Positions 43,390-52,148 of a DNA stretch of 64,000 nucleotides are shown here, in pieces. The stretch is from positions 61,767-125,766 of the forward strand of contig JAFGXV010000049.1 of assembly GCA_016936455.1 (NCBI GenBank), written 5' to 3'. Every line of letters starts with the position of its first letter. Within the stretch, counting starts at the first letter, position 1. The position numbers were made by a program, and so were the translations under genes. The DNA comes from Desulfuromonadaceae bacterium. GTDB taxonomy: Bacteria; Desulfobacterota; Desulfuromonadia; Desulfuromonadales; Desulfuromonadaceae. The notes under the pieces are model-generated. The model ran no database searches and was not told where the DNA came from. It saw only the letters and a list, made by a program, of their open reading frames with translations.

Positions 43390-44651
43390 TGCGCGCTGTC
43401 GGCCTCATCACCGAATACAATCTCTTTCATAACGGACATGCCTACCATGCCCGGCAGGCACGGCTCATCAGCGGCGCTGATGCAGTGGTGGCCGTGATGA
43501 GCGGGCATTTTCTGCAGCGTGGCGAACCCGCGCTGGTGGACAAGTGGACACGAGCCGCCATGGCTCTGAAGAACGGGGTGGATGTGGTGGTGGAACTGCC
43601 CTTCCCCTGGGCCTGTAACAGTGCGCCGCACTTTGCCCGCGGAGCGCTGGAGTGTTTGCAGACATTTGGCCCACGACTCGACAGCTTCTGTTTTGGCAGC
43701 GAGAGCGGCGATCTGGCCGCTTTGCAACACCAGGCTCGAGTTCTCAGCCGGCTCGAGGCGCAAGCGGAGTTGGAGCGACCCATGCGCCGCGGGCTGAACT
43801 GGCCCCAGGCGCGTGCACTACGTTTCGCGGCCGAGACGGCCAGCAGGACGGATGGGGTGCCGGATCTCGCCCTGCCCAACAATGTTCTGGGGCTGGCCTA
43901 CCTGCAGGCGCTGGAGACCTTGCCTGCTGACTCATTGCGACCTCTAACCATTCAGCGCATCGGCAGCCACTACCATGATCGCTTTCCAGGAACCGGCTCG
44001 ATCGCCAGCGCGACGGCGGTCCGCGCCCTGCTTGAGCAGGGACGTGATGTCCGGCCCTACCTGCCCGAGACAGCCTGGGCGCTGCTCCAGCAGGGGGTGC
44101 GTGAAACCGGCCTTCTCGATTGTCAGCGCTGGTGGCTGATGCAGCAGACGGCCTGCCTTGGTCCGCTTGGGCCGTTGAATTTGATTTATCAGCAACAGCC
44201 TGGTCTGTCCGAGCGCATGCAGCAGGTGGCGCTGGCGGCCTGCGATGCGGACACGCTGGTCGCCGGGCTCAAGGCACGTCACCTGACGCGTACCCGTATC
44301 CAGCGGCTACTGTGCTATGCCGCCCTGTCGGTGTCCGCCGACGAGATGGCTGACCTGCTGGCAAAGTCGCCGCCCTTCCTGATTTTGCTCGGGACCACGG
44401 CCAAGGGCGAGCAGTTCCTGAGCCAGTGCCGTAAAAGCCTCAGCGTGCCGCTGGTTGGCAATTTCTCTCGGCTGATTTCACAACTGAAGCGGTGTTACGG
44501 CGCTGATTCTCCAGCGATGAAGCGGGCCCTGGCGTTGCTAGATTTGCACAACCGGGCAACCCGCTGTTATACGCTTTTACTGCCTAAGTGGCAGGACCGT
44601 TCGCGTCACTGGGATTATGTCCGCAGTCCCTGGCGTTCGGCAGCGCGCTGA
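43389..44651 (+). CDS. tmcAL: tRNA(Met) cytidine acetate ligase
   Basis: 420-aa member of the TmcAL/YlbM (DUF795) nucleotidyltransferase family, which acetylates C34 of elongator tRNA-Met using acetate and ATP. It has the N-terminal ITEYNLFHNGHAYHARQAR with the HxGH-like adenylyl site, SGHFLQRGEPA, VVELPFPWACNSA and later RRGLNWPQARA. It is full length for the family. It starts inside the sfsA stop codon (TGATG). Confidence 0.9.
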   Translation: MRAVGLITEYNLFHNGHAYHARQARLISGADAVVAVMSGHFLQRGEPALVDKWTRAAMALKNGVDVVVELPFPWACNSAPHFARGALECLQTFGPRLDSFCFGSESGDLAALQHQARVLSRLEAQAELERPMRRGLNWPQARALRFAAETASRTDGVPDLALPNNVLGLAYLQALETLPADSLRPLTIQRIGSHYHDRFPGTGSIASATAVRALLEQGRDVRPYLPETAWALLQQGVRETGLLDCQRWWLMQQTACLGPLGPLNLIYQQQPGLSERMQQVALAACDADTLVAGLKARHLTRTRIQRLLCYAALSVSADEMADLLAKSPPFLILLGTTAKGEQFLSQCRKSLSVPLVGNFSRLISQLKRCYGADSPAMKRALALLDLHNRATRCYTLLLPKWQDRSRHWDYVRSPWRSAAR

Positions 44652-44694
44652 GGAGGAAAGTCGGACAGGTAAAAGTGGGTGCCGGAGCCTGATG

Positions 44695-45507
44695 TCAGAC
44701 CTGAAGCGGGACGCCCTGTTTGACGCGGGCAATATAGTGACGGGTTTCACTGGGCATGTTTGTCAGCCCCTTGCGGTCGACATTGCCCTGTCCCCAGTTG
44801 TAGGCTGCCAGCGCATGGTCGAGGTCGCCGTCATATTTGTCGAGCAGGCGCTTGAGGTAGCGGCTGCCACCGCGCAGATTCTGCTGCGGATCGAAGCTGT
44901 CGGCAACGCCAAGTTCTTTGGCTGTTTCCGGCATCAGCTGCATCAGGCCCTGAGCGCCGGCTGGCGATACGGCGTCCGGTCGGAAAGAACTTTCAGCACA
45001 GACGACGGAGCGAATCAGGGTCGGGGAGAGGTCCACTTCCTGTGCGACCTGCTCAATCATCTGTTCGATATCGCTTTTTTCGTTCTGCTGCGGCTTGGCA
45101 ACCGTTGTTTCCGGTGCTGTTTCCTGAATGGACGTGTTTTCCTGCGCGACCAGAGGTTCTTGGATGCCGCCGGGGTCGGCCGTGGGCAGCGTTTCCTTGG
45201 TGGAGGAGTAGCGGGGCGTTGTGCCGTAGCTGCCTAAGGTGTGCAGGTTGCGTTCAGTGGAGTGGGTAAAGGGGCGGATGAGGTTGAATTGGGAGAACAG
45301 TTCGTCGTCCGGTTCATGGGCGAACAGACCGAGCATGGATGCCTGCAACATGCGGATGACCTCGCGGGCCTGACTGGCCTGCTCAGTGCGATTCTGCTGA
45401 GCTTGTTTCAGTGTCCGGGCAAATCCCTGGTCTCCGGTGCTGGAGGACGAGGATGCGCTTTGCTCCGATCGGGTGAGACTGCGCAGCTGAAGCGAGGTGA
45501 TGGTCAT
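44695..45507 (-). CDS. Lytic transglycosylase-domain protein without signal peptide
   Basis: 270-aa protein. Residues about 145-265 are an SLT/GEWL domain with catalytic Glu in VVCAESSFRPDAVSPAGAQG, LMQLMPETAKELGV and ALAAYNWGQGNV. The N-terminal 140 residues are Ser/Gln-rich and low complexity. There is no hydrophobic signal, although the substrate (peptidoglycan) is periplasmic. Secretion by a flagellar type III route, as for rod-associated muramidases, is a possibility. Confidence 0.85.
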   Translation of the reverse strand: MTITSLQLRSLTRSEQSASSSSSTGDQGFARTLKQAQQNRTEQASQAREVIRMLQASMLGLFAHEPDDELFSQFNLIRPFTHSTERNLHTLGSYGTTPRYSSTKETLPTADPGGIQEPLVAQENTSIQETAPETTVAKPQQNEKSDIEQMIEQVAQEVDLSPTLIRSVVCAESSFRPDAVSPAGAQGLMQLMPETAKELGVADSFDPQQNLRGGSRYLKRLLDKYDGDLDHALAAYNWGQGNVDRKGLTNMPSETRHYIARVKQGVPLQV

Positions 45508-45707
45508 GCCGTCTCCTTCGTGTTGATCCGCTGCGTGCCGGGGTGGCCGTCGAGCAGCATGCTGTTCTTTTCGACGCTTTGTCCGTCATGCTTAAGCAGT
45601 TTTTGCCGGCCGGATTTTAACGGCCGGAACTTCGCCATCAGCTGCACCGGTTCGGTAGGGTCTGAAATGCGATAACGAGAAATCAGAAAGAAAATGAAGG
45701 AGTGAGG

Positions 45708-46100
45708 ATGCAGGTAGAAGATGATCAGTTCTGTTTTGTCTGCGGCACGCAGAATCCGCAGGGTATGGGCGTTCATTTTGAAGTGAATCCGGAGGAACAG
45801 CGGGCGCATGCCCGGTTCACCATCCCGGTTCATTATCAGGGCTGGCAGGGGATTGTTCACGGCGGGATTCTGGCCACGCTGCTCGACGAGGTCAGTGTCT
45901 ACGCGTGCCGTTCCATGGCGCCGCAGCTGGTCACCGCGGAGCTCAACGTGCGCTATCGAAAACCCGCTCCAGTCGGCCAGCCCCTCGATCTGGTGGCCGA
46001 GGTCGTTGCGACGAAGAAACGTTATTTCCTGGTCAAAGCGAGCATTGGGGCGGATGGCGTGCTGTATGCCGAATCGGAGTCGAAGATTTTTATCTGTTAA
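45708..46100 (+). CDS. PaaI/hotdog-fold thioesterase-like protein
   Basis: 130-aa hotdog protein: CFVCGTQNPQGMGVHFEV (the N-terminal CFVCG-PxGL type motif), YQGWQGIVHGGILATLLDE (HGG active-site loop with Asp/Glu) and ELNVRYRKPAPVG. Probably hydrolyses an acyl-CoA. AAGGAG lies 5 bp before ATG 45708. It converges with the TPM-domain gene on the other strand, overlapping by a few bases. Confidence 0.85.
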   Translation: MQVEDDQFCFVCGTQNPQGMGVHFEVNPEEQRAHARFTIPVHYQGWQGIVHGGILATLLDEVSVYACRSMAPQLVTAELNVRYRKPAPVGQPLDLVAEVVATKKRYFLVKASIGADGVLYAESESKIFIC

Positions 46101-46762
46101 GAGTGCAGAATCAGGTCGGGCAGTTCGTTGCTGTCTTCACCCTGGTGGGGGAAGTGGTCCGCCAGCAGCTGTTGACAGTGGCCGATGGCGCGGCACAGGG
46201 CGTCGCAGGCCTGTCCGCTGTGCAGCCCGCTGACGATTTCGTCCACCACGCGCTGCCACTCTCCCGCATCAACCTTGGCATGGATGCCGGCATCCGCCAG
46301 CACCTCAACCTGTCGTTCGAACAGGCTGATGAGAATCAGAATGCCGGTGTGGTCGCGTGTTTTGTGCAGACCGTGCCAGGTGAAGAGGGTCAGGGCTTTT
46401 TCCGCCACCCGCTCTTTGCTCTCCTGGCGCGGGATCAGAAGCCGCTTCAGGCTGGGGAGACGGTGAATGCTGAATTGCAACAGCAGAAAAAACAGCAGAA
46501 AAAGTGCCGGCAGTTGCCAGAATAGATGGTGGGCATAGGACTCCATCTCCAGCCAGGGTGTTAGCCCCCACAAGAGCAACGCCAGCAGGGTCAGGCTCAG
46601 CAGGCCCGAAGCCAGCGCCACGGTATAGCGGTACTCCGCTGCGGACCCGATGACAACGGGAACAATCTCACCGCGGCTCTGCGCTTCCACTTCGGCGACC
46701 GCGTCACGAATACGTTGCTGTTCCTGTTGCGAAAAAAAACTCTCTGCAGACCCTTTTCCCAT
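46097..46762 (-). CDS. Membrane TPM-domain protein
   Basis: 221-aa protein with a short N-terminal TPM-like part (SQQEQQRIRDAVAEVEAQSRGEIVPVV), two membrane segments (about 48-66 and 80-97) and a C-terminal part with HKTRDHTGILILISLFERQ and ADAGIHAKVD. It pairs with the second TPM gene and lemA, the usual three-gene arrangement. The cellular role of this set is unresolved. Confidence 0.82.
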   Translation of the reverse strand: MGKGSAESFFSQQEQQRIRDAVAEVEAQSRGEIVPVVIGSAAEYRYTVALASGLLSLTLLALLLWGLTPWLEMESYAHHLFWQLPALFLLFFLLLQFSIHRLPSLKRLLIPRQESKERVAEKALTLFTWHGLHKTRDHTGILILISLFERQVEVLADAGIHAKVDAGEWQRVVDEIVSGLHSGQACDALCRAIGHCQQLLADHFPHQGEDSNELPDLILHS

Positions 46763-46782
46763 GATGCTGACTATCCCTTCCC

Positions 46783-47490
46783 CTACCAGTTGCCGGAGGC
46801 GCCACCGCCGCCGAAGCTGCCACCGCCGCCACTGAATCCACCGCCGCCGAAGCCGCCTCCACCGCCCATCCAGAAGGTCGAATGACGCCGGCGGCCACTG
46901 TAGGCGAACAGGCGTGGGGCAAGGAACAGCAGAAACAGCAGCCAGCCGAATGAGCTGGATTTGCGTCTTTTCGTGTGCCGGGTCGTTCCCTGATACTCAC
47001 CACGGACCGCATCGGCAATGGCACTCACGCCCGCCACAATGCCGCCGTCAAAATCCCCCTGGCGAAAGCGGGGTGAGATTTCCTGGTCGATGATGCGGCC
47101 AGCCAGCAGATCCGTCAGCCGTCCCTCCAGCCCCTTGCCGACTTCGATGCGGATTTGATGTTCCTGTTTGGCGATGAGCAGCAGGATACCGTTGTCGCGA
47201 CTCTGCTGGCCTAAGCGTGTATTTTCCGCCAGCTCAATGCTGTACCCGCTGAGATCACGCCCTTCCAGAGATTCGATGGTCACCACTGCAAGCTGGGTGG
47301 AATCGGATCGCTCAAACGCTTCAAGAAACTGCTCGAGTTTCAGTTCCGTGCGTGGCGCCAGCAGCGCCGCGTCGTCCGTCACATAGTGATGCAGAAGACT
47401 GGGCAGGGCGGCATGCAGATCCGTGACAACCAGCGTAAGTACAAACAGCAGTGCGAAGAACGCTGAAAGATGTTTTGCCCGATGGATCAA
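46783..47490 (-). CDS. Secreted TPM-domain protein, Gly-rich tail (YgcG-like)
   Basis: 235-aa protein. It has a signal sequence ([18 protein letters not shown]), a TPM/phosphatase-like domain (about 30-160: [68 protein letters not shown]), a transmembrane segment near 185-198, and a C-terminal ([16 protein letters not shown]) tail typical of YgcG proteins. It overlaps lemA by 4 bp. Confidence 0.88.
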   Translation of the reverse strand: MIHRAKHLSAFFALLFVLTLVVTDLHAALPSLLHHYVTDDAALLAPRTELKLEQFLEAFERSDSTQLAVVTIESLEGRDLSGYSIELAENTRLGQQSRDNGILLLIAKQEHQIRIEVGKGLEGRLTDLLAGRIIDQEISPRFRQGDFDGGIVAGVSAIADAVRGEYQGTTRHTKRRKSSSFGWLLFLLFLAPRLFAYSGRRRHSTFWMGGGGGFGGGGFSGGGGSFGGGGASGNW

Positions 47491-48071
47491 AATTGCACCT
47501 TGGGGCCGGTCGCGGCCGCCGCATCGGCCTTGAAGGGCTCTTTGCGCTCCAGTTGCAGCAGGTACTTGTTCGTCAGATTGTTGGGGAAGGTTCGGATGGA
47601 TGTATTGAAGATCTGGACCGCCTTGTTGAAACGCTGCCTGGCCACATTGATCCGGTTTTCCGTACCTTCCAGCTGATGCTGCAGGTCACGGAAGTTCTGG
47701 CTGGCTTTCAGGTCCGGATAGCGTTCCGCGACCAGCAGCAGGCGGGACAGTGCGCCTGACATCTGTTGCTGGACTGCGGCAAATTGCTCCAGCTGCTGCG
47801 GATTGCTGAGATCCGCCGGGCTGAGCTGCACCTTGCCGACCGCTGCGCGGGCGTTGGTGACATTTTCCAGGGTTTCCTTTTCATGCGCGGCGTAGGCTTT
47901 GACGGTTTCAACCAGGTTGGGGATGAGATCCGCACGGCGCTGGTAGGTTGCTTCGACATCCGCCCAGGCGCTGATGACGGCCTCTTCGTTACTTTGAATC
48001 TGGTTGTAGCCGCAGGCTCCCAGCAGTGGAAGAAGCAGGAGTATCAATAAGGCAAAACGAGCTGTTCGCAT
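47487..48071 (-). CDS. LemA-family lipoprotein
   Basis: 194-aa membrane-associated helical protein. The signal has a lipobox (LLLPLLGAC), so it is probably lipidated, followed by the LemA helices ([59 protein letters not shown]). The role is unknown but LemA/TPM clusters are widespread. Start 48071 follows AAGGAG, with a good promoter 30-60 bp upstream. Confidence 0.9.
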   Translation of the reverse strand: MRTARFALLILLLLPLLGACGYNQIQSNEEAVISAWADVEATYQRRADLIPNLVETVKAYAAHEKETLENVTNARAAVGKVQLSPADLSNPQQLEQFAAVQQQMSGALSRLLLVAERYPDLKASQNFRDLQHQLEGTENRINVARQRFNKAVQIFNTSIRTFPNNLTNKYLLQLERKEPFKADAAAATGPKVQF

Positions 48072-48102
48072 GGTGTTCTCCTTCGATGTTGTGATGGGGT
48101 TC

Positions 48103-48131
48103 ACTATAGGCACTGACCGGTCAAATGTAAA
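48103..48131 (-). promoter_or_regulatory. Promoter of lemA-TPM operon
   Basis: Minus strand TTTACA, 17 bp, TATAGT, both 5 of 6. The downstream leader is about 25 nt. Confidence 0.65.
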
Positions 48132-48276
48132 GGTTTCGGCCCTGTGTTGCTCTCACCAGGTGTGGGAAAAAAAGCCAAGTGGTTTAAAAAATTAGACTTG
48201 TTGACAGGAGGCGATAGAAATGGCGATTTTATAGAAAAGCGTTTTATTGAATTGAGGTTTTTTCAGGGGGGCGACG

Positions 48277-48915
48277 ATGATGAAGCGGTACGGTGTCGAT
48301 TTTTATGTCTGGCGCCAGCAGCTGGAACAGGACTGGCATCAGGTCATCCAGCGGGCACTGAAAAAGGAACAGCTCAATGGGGCGTTAGAACAATTCCTGG
48401 ATGCGGTGGAACAGAAGCTCGAGCGCAAGCTGACCCCCCACGACAGCGAGCGCATTGCTTGTCGCGCCGGATGCGGCACCTGCTGCCAGGTTCATGTCGC
48501 GGTGCTACAGCCCGAGGCTGAAAATATTGCGGCCTATCTCAAAGAGAACTGGACCTCGGAGCAGCTTGAAACCCTGCAACAGCGCATGCAGAAAATGCTG
48601 GTTCGCATTGAGGGTTTGGACGAGGTTGAACGGGCGGCTGTCAGTTGCTCCTGTGTCTTTCTGTCTGATGAAGGGAGCTGCTCGATTTACCCGGTCCGAC
48701 CACTTCTCTGTCGCTCCCTTACGTCTACCTGTTCAGAATCCTGCCGTCAGGCTCTGAGAATGCAGGCTCTTGGCGAGTCATGCCAGGTCGAGATGAATTT
48801 GTTCCAGAAGGAATTATTTGACACGGCGTATCTGGCCCTGGCCAGTATCTGGCAACGCTGTGGCAAGGATCACCGCGGATACGAACTGACGGCCGCGGTG
48901 TCAGAGGCTTTATAG
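48277..48915 (+). CDS. YkgJ-type cysteine-cluster protein
   Basis: 212-aa protein with the CxxGCGxCCxxxxV signature (CRAGCGTCCQVHVAV, about 62-76), CSCVFLSDEGSCSIYPVRP and CRSLTSTCSESC, a YkgJ/UPF0153-like set of Cys for Zn or Fe-S binding. Physiological function is unproven. There are about 10 Cys in total. Start ATG 48277. Confidence 0.85.
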   Translation: MMKRYGVDFYVWRQQLEQDWHQVIQRALKKEQLNGALEQFLDAVEQKLERKLTPHDSERIACRAGCGTCCQVHVAVLQPEAENIAAYLKENWTSEQLETLQQRMQKMLVRIEGLDEVERAAVSCSCVFLSDEGSCSIYPVRPLLCRSLTSTCSESCRQALRMQALGESCQVEMNLFQKELFDTAYLALASIWQRCGKDHRGYELTAAVSEAL

Positions 48916-48950
48916 TTTTTGAAAGAAGACAAAAATAGTTATTTTATTAT

Positions 48951-48979
48951 TTGACAAACTGCCTCATCGCGGTTATAAG
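48951..48979 (+). promoter_or_regulatory. Strong sigma-70-type promoter
   Basis: TTGACA, 17 bp, TATAAG (6/6 and 5/6). It fires into a short non-coding stretch ending at a strong terminator. Confidence 0.8.
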
Positions 48980-48985
48980 TTTCCT

Positions 48986-49087
48986 TAAAGAGAAAGAATG
49001 GCCGTTCTTCGCGGCTGGACGTCTCTAACCTCGTTATCCCCTGTGTGCCCCGTGAGATGCCTCCTTGATCACGGGGCTTTTTTTTTC
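48986..49087 (+). ncRNA. Candidate small RNA or attenuated leader
   Basis: A strong promoter (48951-48979) places the start near 48986, and a T9 intrinsic terminator ends at about 49087, giving a transcript near 100 nt. It has a short GCCG-CGGC hairpin in the first half (near 49000). An ATG at 48999 opens a frame that reads through the terminator, but no ribosome site is seen. It could be a small regulatory RNA or an attenuator for the outer-membrane protein gene at 49168. I recognise no known RNA family in it. Confidence 0.4.
49047..49087 (+). terminator. Intrinsic terminator upstream of outer-membrane protein gene
   Basis: GCCCCGTGA / TCACGGGGC 9-bp stem, 13-nt loop, followed by nine Ts. 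It lies 80 bp before the ATG at 49168. Confidence 0.9.
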
Positions 49088-49167
49088 TTCTCTTTTAGCG
49101 AATTTGTCGCTATCAGTAAGAACTCTTTTTTGCGCATGAACCAAGATGAAACATAACGGGAGGTTTT

Positions 49168-50073
49168 ATGGTATTTCGTAATCGGCTGACGTTTCTGCTC
49201 GGTCTCGTTCTGCTCGCGGTAAGTGTCCCCGCCTGGTCTTATGATCAGCCCTCGGTCAATCTCGGTTTTACCAGTTTTGTCGATGGTGGGCCGCCGGCTG
49301 GTCCCGGTATCTATTTCAGCGAGTATCTGCAGTACTACACCTCGGACGATCTCGACTGGTTCCCGGGGGAGGACATTGAAGCCCGCGTCAGCCTGAACCA
49401 GGTGCTTTACCAGTCCGACCAGGAAGTTCTGCTTGGTGGCAAGTGGGGATTGGATGTGATTATTCCCGTCGTCAGCCTGGATGCGGATATTTTGCCCGAG
49501 AATGGCACCGGCCTCGGTGATCTGCTGGTTGGACCTTATCTGCAGTGGGATCCCGTGATGGGCGATAAGGGACCGATTTTCATGCATCGCATCGAGCTGC
49601 AGATGATCTTCCCAACCGGGCGCTATGATGACGACAAGGTTCTCAATCCTGGCAGCAACTTTTTTTCTTTCAATCCGTACTGGGCTGCAACCTGGTTTGT
49701 CACGCCGAAGCTGACGGCTTCGTGGCGCATTCACTATCTGTGGAACGCCAAAAATGAAGATCCGTTTGAGCCCTTTGGCTATCAGGATACACAGGCTGGT
49801 CAGGCGATCCATGGCAATTTTGCCGTGAGCTATGAAGTCCTTCCCAAAATGCTGCGTCTCGGTCTCAATGGCTACTTTTTCAACCAGATCACCTCTTCCG
49901 AGGTCAACGGTGTTGATCAGCCGGGCAAGGAGCGTGTTTTCGCTGTCGGGCCGGGTGCACTACTCAGCTTTTCCCAGGATACGCATCTGTTCTTCAACAG
50001 CTATTTCGAGTCGGATGCCAAGAACCGCCCCGAGGGGGAACGCTACGTCCTGCGTCTGGTGCATCACTTCTAG
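49168..50073 (+). CDS. Outer-membrane channel-like protein (SphA/phenol-degradation MetA-like)
   Basis: 301-aa secreted protein. It has a signal sequence ([16 protein letters not shown]) and a beta-barrel pattern with alternating aromatic residues ([62 protein letters not shown]), ending in the barrel aromatic terminus VHHF. This resembles the PF13557 (phenol MetA-like) transporter set. The substrate is unknown. AGGAGG-like GGGAGG precedes the ATG. Confidence 0.8.
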   Translation: MVFRNRLTFLLGLVLLAVSVPAWSYDQPSVNLGFTSFVDGGPPAGPGIYFSEYLQYYTSDDLDWFPGEDIEARVSLNQVLYQSDQEVLLGGKWGLDVIIPVVSLDADILPENGTGLGDLLVGPYLQWDPVMGDKGPIFMHRIELQMIFPTGRYDDDKVLNPGSNFFSFNPYWAATWFVTPKLTASWRIHYLWNAKNEDPFEPFGYQDTQAGQAIHGNFAVSYEVLPKMLRLGLNGYFFNQITSSEVNGVDQPGKERVFAVGPGALLSFSQDTHLFFNSYFESDAKNRPEGERYVLRLVHHF

Positions 50074-50157
50074 TCCTGCGCAGGATGAAGCCATGACGAT
50101 GATCATGTCACCGCGACCAAATAACTCTTTAACCCTGCTGATGAAAAAGGATGGGAT

Positions 50158-51183
50158 ATGGGCCGCATCCGCCTGATTGCAGAATGGGAAGCGCAGGACG
50201 GCATCCTTCTGTCCTGGCCGACGGAAGCCAGCGACTGGGCACCTCTTCTTGACAAAATTGAAGCGGTTTTTGTTGAACTGGTGCGCCAGATCAGCCGTTA
50301 TGAGCAGGTTGTGATTGCCGCACCCTGTCCAAAACGGGTGGAGCAACGGCTGGCCCAGAGCCAGATCGACTGTTCCGCCGTGCGCCTGTATGAGGTGGCC
50401 AACAACGATACCTGGGCCCGTGATTTCGGCCCGATCACGGTCGAGGTGGATGGTCAGCCCCGGCTCTACGATTTCGGTTTCAATGGCTGGGGCCTGAAAT
50501 TCGCCGCGGATGAAGACAATCGGATCAATCGCCGTCTGCAACAGCTCGGAGCCTGGGACGTTCCCTGTCAGGTTCAACCCCTGATTCTTGAGGGCGGAAG
50601 CATTGAATGCGATGGTCGCGGAACCCTGCTGACCACCAGTGCCTGCCTGCTCAGCGACAATCGCAATCCCCATCTGACGCGAGGGGATCTGGAACTCTGG
50701 TTCCAGCAGCACCTGGGGATTCGTCAGGTGCTGTGGCTGGATCATGGCTTTCTGGCGGGTGACGACACCGATTCGCACATCGACACCCTGGCCCGGATCT
50801 GCCCGCAGGATACGATTCTGTACGTGCAGTGCGACGATCCGTCCGACGAGCATTATGCTGCCTTGAAGGCCATGGCCGAACAGTTGCACGATTTCCGGAC
50901 CCAGGAGGGAACGCCTTTCCGCCTGCTGCCCCTGCCTTGGCCGGCGTCCCGCTTTGATGAGGATCAGCAGCGCCTGCCCGCAACCTATGCCAACTTTCTG
51001 GTGATCAACGGTGCCGTTCTGGTGCCGACCTATGACGATCCGGCAGACCAGCAAGCGCTAAAGGTCATTGCCCAGGCCTATCCCCAGCACGATATCATCG
51101 GGGTGAACTGTCTTCCTGTCATCTACCAGCATGGCTCACTGCACTGTCTGACTATGCAGCTGCCCAAAGGAACCCTGTCATGA
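50158..51183 (+). CDS. aguA: Agmatine deiminase
   Basis: 341-aa guanidine-modifying enzyme that turns agmatine into N-carbamoylputrescine. The catalytic set is present: EWEAQDGILLSWP, NDTWARDFGPI, LILEGGSIECDGRGTLLTT, DTDSHIDTL (His/Asp) and the nucleophile Cys in HGSLHCLTMQLP. Its last codons overlap aguB by 4 bp, so the two are coupled. It acts after SpeA in the arginine to putrescine route. Confidence 0.96.
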   Translation: MGRIRLIAEWEAQDGILLSWPTEASDWAPLLDKIEAVFVELVRQISRYEQVVIAAPCPKRVEQRLAQSQIDCSAVRLYEVANNDTWARDFGPITVEVDGQPRLYDFGFNGWGLKFAADEDNRINRRLQQLGAWDVPCQVQPLILEGGSIECDGRGTLLTTSACLLSDNRNPHLTRGDLELWFQQHLGIRQVLWLDHGFLAGDDTDSHIDTLARICPQDTILYVQCDDPSDEHYAALKAMAEQLHDFRTQEGTPFRLLPLPWPASRFDEDQQRLPATYANFLVINGAVLVPTYDDPADQQALKVIAQAYPQHDIIGVNCLPVIYQHGSLHCLTMQLPKGTLS

Positions 51184-52070
51184 ACAAGCTTTCCGTCGCA
51201 CTGGTTCAGCAACGCTACAGTGCAAATCGTGATGAAAACATCGCTCATTCCTGTCGCGCTATCGCTGAATCAGCGCAGCAGGGGGCTCAGCTGGTGGTAC
51301 TGTCGGAACTGCATACCGGTCTTTATTTCTGCCAGACGCAAAACTGCGCGAACTTTGATCTGGCCGACACCATTCCCGGTCCGGTCACAGACACCTTCGG
51401 CCAGCTGGCACGCAAGCATCAGATCGTGCTGGTGATCTCACTGTTTGAAAAGCGCGCGCCCGGCCTGTATCACAATACCGCTGTCGTGTTCGACTCGGAT
51501 GGGCGGATGGCCGGGACGTACCGCAAAATGCATATTCCCGATGATCCGGGTTATAACGAAAAATTCTATTTCACTCCCGGTGATCTCGGATTCACCCCCA
51601 TTCCAACCCGTCTGGGAAAACTGGGCGTTCTGGTCTGCTGGGACCAGTGGTATCCCGAAGCCGCCCGCCTGATGGCGTTGGCTGGTGCGGAACTGCTGAT
51701 CTATCCCACTGCCATCGGTTGGGACCCGGCGGATACGGAACCGGAGCAGCAGCGGCAACGCGAGGCCTGGATCACCATTCAACGCAGTCACGCCGTGGCC
51801 AATGGGCTGCCGGTGCTGTCCGTAAACCGTGTTGGCTTCGAAGAGGATCCCAGCGGGCGGACAGAGGGTGCTCTGTTCTGGGGGAGCAGTTTCGTTGCCG
51901 GTCCGCAGGGCGAGATTGTCGCCCAGGCCGACACCCAACAGGAAACCGTCCTGCTGGCGCAGATCGACCGTCAGCGCAGCGAAGATGTCCGCCGCATCTG
52001 GCCCTTTTTGCGTGACCGGCGCATTGACGCCTATGGTGATCTGGTCTGTCGCTATCGTGATCGGGGGTAG
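51180..52070 (+). CDS. aguB: N-carbamoylputrescine amidohydrolase
   Basis: 296-aa nitrilase-superfamily enzyme hydrolysing N-carbamoylputrescine to putrescine. The Glu-Lys-Cys triad is visible in LVVLSELHTGLYF, GTYRKMHIPDD and LGVLVCWDQWYPEAARLMAL, and the family's WGSSFVAGPQGEI follows. It is translationally coupled to aguA. It converges with nspC. Confidence 0.95.
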   Translation: MNKLSVALVQQRYSANRDENIAHSCRAIAESAQQGAQLVVLSELHTGLYFCQTQNCANFDLADTIPGPVTDTFGQLARKHQIVLVISLFEKRAPGLYHNTAVVFDSDGRMAGTYRKMHIPDDPGYNEKFYFTPGDLGFTPIPTRLGKLGVLVCWDQWYPEAARLMALAGAELLIYPTAIGWDPADTEPEQQRQREAWITIQRSHAVANGLPVLSVNRVGFEEDPSGRTEGALFWGSSFVAGPQGEIVAQADTQQETVLLAQIDRQRSEDVRRIWPFLRDRRIDAYGDLVCRYRDRG

Positions 52071-52087
52071 CGGAGAGGTGGGGCAGG

Positions 52088-52122
52088 CGCCGCTATCCAT
52101 GAAGCCCGGATGGACAGCGGCG
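52088..52122. terminator. Hairpin between aguB and nspC
   Basis: CGCCGCT / AGCGGCG stem extended by ATCCA / TGGA(C) pairing. No T-run, so its terminator role is uncertain. Confidence 0.3.
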
Positions 52123-52148
52123 TTGAGGCAGAACGGAATAGTCGTCGC

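Noticed and set aside
48205..48235. Mini-ORF MAIL with strong GGAGG upstream of the Cys-cluster gene
   Set aside because: Four codons only; a chance Shine-Dalgarno to ATG spacing near TTGACA is likely. No leader-peptide context such as codon runs or an attenuator was seen.
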